NCBI GenBank assembly: GCA_937916135.1 | Contig: CALFTQ010000156.1 | Location: forward strand, 1 to 14,280 | Source of the DNA: an uncultured Verrucomicrobiales bacterium | GTDB taxonomy: Bacteria > Verrucomicrobiota > Verrucomicrobiia > Verrucomicrobiales > Akkermansiaceae | Direction of reading: 5' to 3' | Length of the DNA: 14,280 bases | Part shown: piece by piece, positions 1 to 5,479 of the stretch | Layout of the letters: the number at the start of each line of letters is the position of its first letter | Position numbering within the stretch: position 1 is the first letter of the stretch | Program-made: the position numbers and the translations under genes | The notes under the pieces: generated by a model | Told to the model about the DNA's origin: nothing | What the model saw: only the letters and a program-made list of their open reading frames with translations | Database searches by the model: none

Positions 1-71
1 TGTCCATCACCACCAATACGGATAACACATCAATCTTTAATTGCCGGAGCAATAATCACTTATATCGCGGC

Positions 72-106
72 GTGTAAAATTTCAAGTACTACTTGAAATT
101 TCACAC
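72..106. repeat. 35-bp palindrome, copy 1 (left edge of accessory island)
   Basis: Two 17-base arms (GTGTAAAATTTCAAGTA and its reverse complement) surround a single C, with one mismatch in the right arm (base 102 is C, not T). The same element recurs at 4486-4520 in perfect form with a central G. Similarity continues for about 13 bases after the palindrome (10 of 13 match), so this is a dispersed repeat rather than two chance palindromes. There is no T-run, so a terminator is unlikely. It could be a recombination or integration site, a small non-autonomous element, or a regulator site. Confidence 0.8.
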
Positions 107-155
107 AAGCACCCACAACACACTCTTAATAAGGAAATCGAGCAGAAGTTCAACC

Positions 156-320
156 ATGCTTATCGACGACACGGCTTCCCCCCCCTCGGCAGGGACCAGC
201 GCATGGTTCCACTACCTCCGCGACCGCGACGGTAAGGAAACAGTCACCGTGAAGCCCGTCCGCTCGTTGTCGGATTCCTTCGCCAGCTATTTTATATACC
301 GGACCATTGCATCGGTATAG
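156..320 (+). CDS. Possible small hypothetical protein (54 aa)
   Basis: I do not recognise this sequence. The frame from ATG 156 to TAG 318-320 encodes a 54-residue peptide. Its middle part (around HYLRDRDG and VTVKPVRSL) uses codons ending mostly in C or G, like the confident genes of the window, which is the only argument for coding. There is no membrane segment, cysteine or known motif. A longer version of the frame starts at ATG 93, inside the palindromic repeat, and is less likely. It could be a genuine small gene, a remnant of a gene cut by whatever brought in the repeat, or noise. Confidence 0.25.
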   Translation: MLIDDTASPPSAGTSAWFHYLRDRDGKETVTVKPVRSLSDSFASYFIYRTIASV

Positions 321-442
321 TATAAGCTGGAGCCACCCCATTCACTTTGTCTGCCCAAATACTCCACACACATGAGATGCTCCTCATTCCCTGCATCCCC
401 TCCCCCAAAAAACAGATTGTCTCAAAAAAAATCAGAAAAAAA

Positions 443-470
443 TTGGCACATTCTTGCTATATAGTAAATA
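443..470 (+). promoter_or_regulatory. Putative promoter of the NADAR gene
   Basis: TTGGCA at 443-448 and TAAATA at 465-470 are separated by 16 bases, the same spacing as at three other promoter-like sites in this window. The predicted start of transcription, about 7 bases later, would leave a leader of about 30 bases before ATG 508. TATAAC at 476-481 is an alternative -10 without a good -35 partner. Confidence 0.45.
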
Positions 471-507
471 GAGACTATAACACAGAACATAGAAAGAACA
501 ACAAATC

Positions 508-1020
508 ATGATAGAACTACCAGAGATCTATGACAATATGGAGGAGGTTCCCCCCACGCAAATTGATATATCATCCAAAATGAATGACTTTCCCCAGTTC
601 CGGGGGTTGAGCAACCTTGCTCCGAAAGAATTTGTCATGGATGGCATCCAGTTTTTGTGTCTGGAAGGATTTCTTCAGGCGTTGAAGACAAATGACCCTG
701 ATTTGCAAATGGAGATATGCAGCATGGGTGGCTATCAGGCAAAGCGGAGAGGTTCCAAAATTCTCTGGCAGAACAAACAGACACTATACTGGCAGGGAAA
801 AGCCTATGGTCGCCACACGGAGGAGTACCAGCAGCTGATTTCCCGAGCTTTCCAGACCTGCTATGACCAGTGCGACGAATTTCGAAAATTGCTGGCAAAA
901 ACCGGTAATGCGACCATCACGCACAGCATCGGCAAGGAGGACCCCACACAAACAATTCTGACCATTTCAGAGTTCGTAAACCGACTGATGCAGCTGCGCA
1001 ATACCGGAACTCTCTTCTGA
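508..1020 (+). CDS. NADAR-domain (YbiA-like, DUF1768) protein
   Basis: A 170-residue single-domain protein of the NADAR family, whose members are N-glycosidases acting on ADP-ribose-type or riboflavin-pathway glycosides; some remove ADP-ribose from nucleic-acid guanine. Seen here are the family's opening FRGLSN (31-36), then DGIQFLCLEGFLQALK (45-60), which corresponds to the usual 'idG..y.s.E...qa.K' with Glu53, Gln57 and Lys60, and a C-terminal THSIGKEDP...ILTISEFVNRL stretch (about 138-160) resembling phage and plasmid members. Length fits the family (about 150-180 aa). The first 25 residues are extra, so Met25 is an alternative start. Its codons are more AT-rich than those of the fucose genes, which suggests transfer. 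It is monocistronic, and no DarT-like ADP-ribosyltransferase lies nearby. The family call is good; the substrate is unknown. Confidence 0.8.
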   Translation: MIELPEIYDNMEEVPPTQIDISSKMNDFPQFRGLSNLAPKEFVMDGIQFLCLEGFLQALKTNDPDLQMEICSMGGYQAKRRGSKILWQNKQTLYWQGKAYGRHTEEYQQLISRAFQTCYDQCDEFRKLLAKTGNATITHSIGKEDPTQTILTISEFVNRLMQLRNTGTLF

Positions 1021-1126
1021 TTCCAGCCTTTTCTGCTCCTGTATCCATCACGCAACTGGCTTTTCTACACAGCCATCTTTTCTAGAAAGGCTTCGGAAGT
1101 CACACCCAGCTCCCTCCGCTCTTATT

Positions 1127-1161
1127 ACCCCCGTGTATCCAAATGCCGGATACGCGGGGGT
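1127..1161. terminator. Hairpin downstream of the NADAR gene
   Basis: Bases 1127-1140 (ACCCCCGTGTATCC) pair with 1148-1161 across a 7-base loop, with one G-T wobble. A strong GC stem about 110 bases after the NADAR stop codon fits a transcription end, but no T-run follows on either strand, so it may instead be an mRNA-stabilising stem. Confidence 0.4.
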
Positions 1162-1308
1162 GCTTAGTTGCCCACTTACTCACCGCACCATCGCCAGGAA
1201 GCGCATCGATGCCCCCCTCTCTCAGTCAGTCTGGATTAGACTTTCTTCTTACGCGACAACCATTTGTAGCTTTTTCGCTATTTTGTCGATATGTTTTTGA
1301 TTTTTTTA

Positions 1309-1336
1309 TTGACTTTTACACTTTTACTGCTACATT
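1309..1336 (+). promoter_or_regulatory. Putative promoter of the peptide/ATP-grasp operon
   Basis: TTGACT (1309-1314), a 16-base spacer and TACATT (1331-1336) form a good sigma70-like promoter inside an AT-rich tract. The predicted transcript starts near 1343, giving a leader of about 70 bases before ATG 1412. No ribosome-binding site is seen before the ATG. Confidence 0.55.
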
Positions 1337-1411
1337 AAAGCCAGCCCGACTACATAAACATCTCTCCATCGAGACAAAAATCGGGGTAACCTAATCACCA
1401 AATATAGAACT

Positions 1412-1639
1412 ATGACCATTACATCTCTTACCATTGCCACGCTGAGCCCCTTCATGATGGCCGATGCTCAGGAAAAAGCCGTTGCGCCGGAGGCAGTCGC
1501 AGCCCCCATCTACAACTGGGAACAGCAAACCGCCACAGAGGGTATCAACGAAGGTGAGTTTGAGGCAGGCCAGACCATTCGCGGCTCCCAGAGCTTCTGC
1601 GGTTCCCAGCTGGTCATCGACGACTGGTACCTTGCCTGA
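1412..1639 (+). CDS. Putative graspetide-type RiPP precursor peptide (75 aa)
   Basis: A 75-residue peptide directly upstream of a graspetide-type ATP-grasp ligase, the usual position of a substrate. Residues 1-20 are hydrophobic with no basic residue. They contain LSPFMM (11-16), which loosely recalls the PFF-type recognition helix of microviridin leaders. An Ala/Pro/Glu-rich linker (about 21-33) follows. The C-terminal half is rich in ring-forming residues: Thr40, Thr42, Thr55, Ser59, Ser61 and Ser65 with Glu43, Glu47, Glu49, Glu51, Asp70 and Asp71, ending DDWYLA. Ser65 sits four residues before Asp70-Asp71 and Thr42 four before Glu47, like the Thr-x4-Glu geometry of plesiocin. There is no microviridin core (TxKxPSD). 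An alternative reading is a small secreted protein, with residues 1-19 as a poor signal peptide (MADA before Gln20). Precursor status rests mainly on context. Confidence 0.6.
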   Translation: MTITSLTIATLSPFMMADAQEKAVAPEAVAAPIYNWEQQTATEGINEGEFEAGQTIRGSQSFCGSQLVIDDWYLA

Positions 1640-1661
1640 TCCGGCATCACACACGCAACAC

Positions 1662-1697
1662 AGGGCAGCGAAGTCCCCCAACGGACGAAGCTGCCCT
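1662..1697 (+). terminator. Attenuator-like hairpin between peptide and ligase genes
   Basis: An 8-bp outer stem (AGGGCAGC 1662-1669 with 1690-1697) and a 4-bp inner stem (GTCC 1673-1676 with GGAC 1683-1686) are separated by a symmetric GAA/GAA internal loop, with a 6-base apical loop. A short T-run follows (TTTT, 1697-1700). It lies 22 bases after the peptide stop codon and 29 before the ligase start. Partial termination here would favour peptide over enzyme, as is common in RiPP operons; that role is inferred. Confidence 0.5.
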
Positions 1698-1726
1698 TTT
1701 ACATTCAGCACCTCCCGGAAACAACC

Positions 1727-2644
1727 ATGATTCTGATACTCACCAACAGTCAGGATGGCACCACCGACCTCCTCATGCCACACCTCACCCCATTCGCAGA
1801 GGTATTCCGCTTCAATATTGACCTGTGGCGGGACTACAGCTGGAGTATCGGAAGCGAAGGCTACAAACTGAGCGATCCCACCGGGCGCACCTGCCGGGAG
1901 CGAGAAGTGGGAGCCGTGTACGACCGCAAGGTCATGTTCGACCCTCCCCGCATCGATGTGCCGGCAGAAGGCTGCCCGGAAGCCTGGCTGCGCAACGAAG
2001 TGCTGCTTATCTGGAGCGGCATCAAGGATTTAGCCGTTCACAGCGGCAAATGCGCGCTCATCCACCCCTCCCCGCACGGCACCTGGTACAAAATGCGCCA
2101 GATGCGCCTGGCGGCAGAATATTTCCCCGTGCCCGCCTGGCAGATGCTGCACCGCGCCCCGGTACAGCTGGCGGGCGACACCGTCTGCAAGACCAACGGA
2201 GTAGAACCCATGGGCAACGGGCAGATTCTCATGGTCAACAAAGTCGACCCCGCCCGGCTAGATACCGCCTACCCCTGGTTCCTGCAGCAATGCCTCAGCC
2301 GCGCCACACACGATGTCACCGTCGTCTACGTGAACGGCAAACTCTTCGCCTACGAAATGCCCCGCGGCGGCAGCACCGACTGCCGCATCGACACCTTCAA
2401 CAACGCCGACACCTGGACACCCTGCGAACTGACACCTGAGCAGAGCGACTCCATCTGCCGCATGATGCGCCGCACCGGCCTCTCCTTTTCCCGGCTTGAC
2501 TTCCTGCGAGATGCCGCCGGCACCCTCCATTTTCTCGAATTCAACGTGAACGGCCAGTACGCCTGGCTTGACCTGCACAACGAACGCGGCCTGTTCACCG
2601 CCATTGCCCAGGAAATCCTCCGCGTCCACAATGCCAATTCATAA
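1727..2644 (+). CDS. ATP-grasp peptide ligase, graspetide (MvdC/MvdD) type
   Basis: A 305-residue ATP-grasp enzyme, the usual length for microviridin and other graspetide ligases, which use ATP to join Asp/Glu side chains to Thr/Ser or Lys side chains of a precursor. Seen here: N-terminal MILILTNSQDGTTD, as in MvdD-like proteins; a YKMRQMRLA helix (Lys122, Gln125), equivalent to the family's NK..Q...A; VPAW; an ATP-binding VCKTNG (Lys155); the strand DVTVVYVNGKLFAYEM (around 200-215); and metal-binding LDF (Asp258) and LEFNVNGQYAW (Glu271, Asn273), the strongest family mark ('FLEiNp.GQw'). The usual Arg of 'DIRV' is Thr here. ATG 1727 is the natural start and no Shine-Dalgarno is seen. It lies 87 bases after the peptide gene on the same strand, so that peptide is the probable substrate. 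There is no second ligase, acetyltransferase or exporter beside it. Confidence 0.8.
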   Translation: MILILTNSQDGTTDLLMPHLTPFAEVFRFNIDLWRDYSWSIGSEGYKLSDPTGRTCREREVGAVYDRKVMFDPPRIDVPAEGCPEAWLRNEVLLIWSGIKDLAVHSGKCALIHPSPHGTWYKMRQMRLAAEYFPVPAWQMLHRAPVQLAGDTVCKTNGVEPMGNGQILMVNKVDPARLDTAYPWFLQQCLSRATHDVTVVYVNGKLFAYEMPRGGSTDCRIDTFNNADTWTPCELTPEQSDSICRMMRRTGLSFSRLDFLRDAAGTLHFLEFNVNGQYAWLDLHNERGLFTAIAQEILRVHNANS

Positions 2645-2660
2645 TTTGCAACTCCCCTCC

Positions 2661-2756
2661 ATGTTCTATTCCTTTCTCCAATTCCTCGGCTACCTCACGG
2701 CCTTTATCTGCATTTTTGCAGGGGTGCTCTACGGGCTGCTCTGCCTGTGGGGATAA
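2661..2756 (+). CDS. Small single-helix membrane peptide (31 aa)
   Basis: Sixteen bases after the ligase stop codon, ATG 2661 to TAA 2756 encodes 31 residues, starting MFYSFLQFLGYL and ending LCLWG. Almost the whole chain is one hydrophobic segment (about residues 4-29) with no charged residue. Same strand, close spacing and a promoter only after it place it in the peptide/ligase operon. Possible roles are self-protection, membrane anchoring of the ligase or help in export; none is shown by sequence. A longer frame beginning at 2568 overlaps the ligase gene and is less likely. A peptide of this size could also arise by chance. Confidence 0.5.
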   Translation: MFYSFLQFLGYLTAFICIFAGVLYGLLCLWG

Positions 2757-2788
2757 GCGAATATCTGAGCTATTGATACACAATCTGC

Positions 2789-2816
2789 TTGACATACATC
2801 TCAGAAATGCTATTTT
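2789..2816 (+). promoter_or_regulatory. Putative promoter of the Ser/Thr kinase gene
   Basis: A consensus TTGACA (2789-2794), a 16-base spacer and TATTTT (2811-2816). Transcription would start near 2823, giving a leader of about 140 bases that contains a small hairpin (GCCTC 2860-2864 with GAGGC 2871-2875). The kinase is therefore probably transcribed separately from the peptide/ligase operon. Confidence 0.6.
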
Positions 2817-2962
2817 GAGCATCGAAGAAACGTAAAGTCAGAAAGAACTGAAAACGTAAGCCTCGCTAGAGAGGCAAGCCCTTGCCCGGGGTAAAACACT
2901 ATCCGGATTCCAGGCAGGTGAAACCTCCACCATATGCAATAGATACCCCCCCAGTAATAGGA

Positions 2963-4453
2963 ATGGATGACAACTCCCTGCCCCCAGGCACCACTCTCGG
3001 ACACTACAAGCTGCTTGAAACCTCCAGACAAGGAGGATTCGGGATTCTCTACCGCGCCTGGGATACACGAATGAACCGGCAGGTGGCGGTTAAGGAATGC
3101 TTCCCCACCTCGCTCTGCCACCGGAACCCGGAGACTGGAGAAGTGCAGCCGCATACCGAAACGCTGCGAGCTCAGTACGAAACTGTGCTGAATGATATTC
3201 ACGAAGAAGCGCAGACCCTGGCAGGGCTGCACCATGCGAGGATTGTCCCGGTATACGATATTTTCCGCTCAGCGGGCAGTCTCTTCTATGTGATGCCCTG
3301 GCTGGAGGGAGGCTCACTAAGGGATAAGATAGCCGCACAGGAAAGCATTTCAGAGGAGCAGGCAGTCCAATGGCTGCTGGAGTTGCTGCCAGCGCTGGAA
3401 TACCTGCATAACAAGCAGATTATCCACCGCGATATCAAACCGGGCAACATCATGTTCGATGCCGAGTGCAAACCGGTGCTGGTGGATTTCGGCTCGGCCC
3501 TGAACCGAGCCACCAAGGTGGATACCACCACCCAAGGCGAGTTTTCCCCGGTGTATGCCTCCCCCGAACAGGTAAGCGGCAAGGGCAAAATCGGCCCCTG
3601 GACAGATTTGTATTCCCTGGCCGCCACCTGGTACGAACTGTTTTCCGGAACGCAGCCTGAACCTGCCCAGCAGCGTCTCATCAAGGATGATTTGCTCCCC
3701 CTCCCCGCCGGAGACACAGTCATGGAGCAAAGCATCATGCAGAATCTGGCCCTCGCGATGGAGCAGCGCTGCCAGTCTGCACAGGAATGGTATGACTGGC
3801 TCCTGGCGGGGAAATCACCCGCAGCCGTTACCCGCAGCCGCCGCGCTGTGTGGCTCAGTGCCGGGCTCCTGCTTTTTCTTTGCATGGGCATCGCCTTCTA
3901 CGCGGGCGCACACACCTCATCCCCGCAACAGTCCCAGCCCACGGCGGAAACCAGCATTGACGCCTCAGAAGAAAGCTACCAGGAAATCTGCCAGCAACTT
4001 GGGCTATACCAACTTCAGCAGCAATTAGAGACCACCCAGCAGCGTTACTCGGAAATTGAACAGAACTTTCTGAAAGATGCAGGTGAGCTTCTGGAGAAAA
4101 TCAGAGGACTGGCCAGAGAGAAGAATCCCCAAGAAACTCGGCTGAAGGAATTCTATGGCTTTGAAGAAAAGCTGAAAGAGCTCAGAGAGAACGCGATTGA
4201 AGAAATCGACCGCAATCTGCGTGAGGAATCCGAGATTTATTCTCAATTGCAAGATAAAATCAGCAATCCGGATGCTCATTACCCATGGAAAACCCAACAG
4301 GAGTTCCTGATGCTCCGAAAAATCCAACCCAGACTGGAGAAGGATTTTGAATCCGGAGTAGACTACGGCACCTCGGCCAGCATGACCATTGGTCAGTACG
4401 GGGTTGAAGAATTGTGGAAGATAGAGCGGGCGTTACAAGAACGCACGCGCTGA
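2963..4453 (+). CDS. Membrane-anchored Ser/Thr protein kinase (PknB/Hanks type)
   Basis: A 496-residue Hanks-type kinase. The N-terminal catalytic domain (about 12-270) shows the Gly loop QGGFGILY, AVKECFP with Lys44 as the ATP lysine, HRDIKPGN with catalytic Asp157 and Asn162, DFG with Asp175, and YASPEQ in the APE position. One transmembrane helix follows (about 295-316, AVWLSAGLLLFLCMGIAF), then an extracytoplasmic part of about 180 residues. Its first portion is rich in Glu, Gln and Leu and probably coiled coil. No PASTA or other sensor domain is recognised. ATG 2963 is preferred because the kinase fold begins soon after it; TTG 2882 is possible, and an in-frame stop at 2867-2869 excludes anything longer. 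The gene ends 32 bases before the right-hand palindrome. Substrates are unknown; a link to the neighbouring peptide system is only positional. Confidence 0.9.
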   Translation: MDDNSLPPGTTLGHYKLLETSRQGGFGILYRAWDTRMNRQVAVKECFPTSLCHRNPETGEVQPHTETLRAQYETVLNDIHEEAQTLAGLHHARIVPVYDIFRSAGSLFYVMPWLEGGSLRDKIAAQESISEEQAVQWLLELLPALEYLHNKQIIHRDIKPGNIMFDAECKPVLVDFGSALNRATKVDTTTQGEFSPVYASPEQVSGKGKIGPWTDLYSLAATWYELFSGTQPEPAQQRLIKDDLLPLPAGDTVMEQSIMQNLALAMEQRCQSAQEWYDWLLAGKSPAAVTRSRRAVWLSAGLLLFLCMGIAFYAGAHTSSPQQSQPTAETSIDASEESYQEICQQLGLYQLQQQLETTQQRYSEIEQNFLKDAGELLEKIRGLAREKNPQETRLKEFYGFEEKLKELRENAIEEIDRNLREESEIYSQLQDKISNPDAHYPWKTQQEFLMLRKIQPRLEKDFESGVDYGTSASMTIGQYGVEELWKIERALQERTR

Positions 4454-4485
4454 GTATGCAGGCTTTCCCGACTCCGTCTGAGCGC

Positions 4486-4520
4486 GTGTAAAATTTCAAG
4501 TAGTACTTGAAATTTTACAC
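4486..4520. repeat. 35-bp palindrome, copy 2 (right edge of accessory island)
   Basis: A perfect palindrome with 17-base arms around one G. It matches copy 1 at 72-106 except for the central base and one arm base, and shares the bases just downstream. It lies between the kinase stop codon (4453) and the terminator of the fucose operon (4548-4580), so the island ends exactly in the gap between two convergent transcription units. Confidence 0.8.
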
Positions 4521-4547
4521 AGGCATCCATAACCATCTGATTATAAA

Positions 4548-4580
4548 ACCGCCGCATCGGCCATCTACCGATGCGGCGGT
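4548..4580 (-). terminator. Rho-independent terminator of the fucPIKA operon
   Basis: A 13-bp stem (4548-4560 with 4568-4580), perfectly paired and GC-rich, with a 7-base loop. On the - strand it is followed by TTT and AT-rich sequence. It lies 27 bases after the fucA stop codon and marks the end of the operon. Confidence 0.85.
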
Positions 4581-4606
4581 AAAATCAGGGATGGAAGGCA
4601 GGAGAA

Positions 4607-5431
4607 TCAGTCCTTCTTACCGGCGATGCCCATGGTGTAGCCGTTGTACTCGCGGAAGTTGTACAGGGGCTGACCTTCGGGCACGGCGTAGCCGATGTTC
4701 TTGCGGATGGCGAGGAAGTCGGCAATGCCGGCTTCATCCACCTGGTTGAGCTTGCCACCGTGCATATCGGCAAAGAGCACCATCTTGCAGTAGGCATCGG
4801 CATTTTCCATGAACCACTCGGCCTCCTCAATGTGGCGGGCACCGGTGATGACGCCGTGGTTCTCCATGAACACCACGGTGCTCTGGCGGGAAGCCTCGGC
4901 CACGGCGGCGGCGGTCTCGGGGGAGCCGGGGGTGCCGTAGGGAGCCAGCGGGATGTGGCCCAGGAAGATATCAGCCTCGGGGTTGATACCGTTCGGCGGC
5001 ACCATGCCGGCAAAGAGGAAGGCATTGCAGCACGGGGGATGCGCGTGGATGCAGGCGTTCACGCCCACTTCCTTCATCATGGCGATGTGGGTCTTCACCT
5101 CGCTGGTGGCGGGGCGGTAGCCGCAGAGCTGGCCGGCGTTCATATCCACCAGGCAGATATCGTCCACGGTCATGAAGCCCTTGGAGCAGAGCGTGGGGGA
5201 GCAGAGCACCAGGTCCTTGGCGACGCGCACGGAGAGGTTGCCGCCGTTGCCGTCCACGTATTCGCGCTGCCAGAGGCGGCGGCCCATATCGACCATGCGC
5301 TCCTTGATAACGCGGATTTCGGGGCTGTTGAAGAAAGCGTCGATTTCTTCGCGGGTCTGCGGGTCGTAGTTCTCCCAGGGGAAGATGCGGTCCGGCAGAG
5401 CGGGTTTGATGTAGAGTTCGGGATTAGCCAT
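4607..5431 (-). CDS. fucA: L-fuculose-1-phosphate aldolase (class II aldolase)
   Basis: Zinc-dependent class II aldolase/adducin-family enzyme that splits L-fuculose 1-phosphate into dihydroxyacetone phosphate and L-lactaldehyde in the cytoplasm. Visible are GNGGNLSVRV (phosphate-binding region), SEVKTH with probable catalytic Glu111, the zinc ligands HAHPP (His129, His131) and MENHGVI (His192). The Glu/His spacing matches E. coli FucA (Glu73, His92, His94, His155). At 274 residues it is longer than the 215-residue E. coli enzyme, with about 37 extra N-terminal residues and a longer C-terminus. It is the last gene of the fucPIKA operon, and the catabolic neighbours support fuculose over rhamnulose phosphate as substrate. 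No Shine-Dalgarno is seen before ATG 5431. Confidence 0.9.
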   Translation of the reverse strand: MANPELYIKPALPDRIFPWENYDPQTREEIDAFFNSPEIRVIKERMVDMGRRLWQREYVDGNGGNLSVRVAKDLVLCSPTLCSKGFMTVDDICLVDMNAGQLCGYRPATSEVKTHIAMMKEVGVNACIHAHPPCCNAFLFAGMVPPNGINPEADIFLGHIPLAPYGTPGSPETAAAVAEASRQSTVVFMENHGVITGARHIEEAEWFMENADAYCKMVLFADMHGGKLNQVDEAGIADFLAIRKNIGYAVPEGQPLYNFREYNGYTMGIAGKKD

Positions 5432-5440
5432 ACTTAAAGT

Positions 5441-5479
5441 GAATAATGAATAATGAATAATGAATAATTAAGAATTAAG
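5441..5479. repeat. 7-bp tandem repeats between fucK and fucA
   Basis: Four perfect copies of GAATAAT (5441-5468) run into two copies of AATTAAG (5466-5479), and the second motif covers the fucK stop codon. The tract fills nearly the whole 43-base gap between fucK and fucA. It is purely A/T-rich against a GC-rich background. Copy-number change could alter the spacing upstream of fucA. Confidence 0.85.

Larger units (their letters stand above)
1..507. other. Intergenic region before the NADAR gene
   Basis: No confident gene lies in these 507 bases. They hold the first palindromic repeat (72-106), a doubtful 54-codon frame (156-320), an AT-rich stretch from about 410, and the promoter-like sequence of the NADAR gene (443-470). 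The frame open from base 3 to a stop at 75-77 could be the last 24 codons of an upstream gene, but that length is expected by chance. Confidence 0.5.
1021..1411. other. Intergenic region between the NADAR gene and the RiPP-like locus
   Basis: These 391 bases contain the stem-loop at 1127-1161, an AT-rich tract with T-runs at about 1270-1310 and the promoter-like pair at 1309-1336. I see no credible gene. The 83-codon + frame at 1143-1394 runs through the hairpin and the promoter and has no family features. Confidence 0.5.

Noticed and set aside
3..77. 24-codon frame from the window edge as the end of an upstream protein
   Set aside because: An open frame of this length is expected by chance in roughly a third of cases per frame, and no motif is visible.
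1143..1394. 83-codon + frame between NADAR and the peptide gene
   Set aside because: It begins inside a hairpin, covers the operon promoter, and has no recognisable feature.
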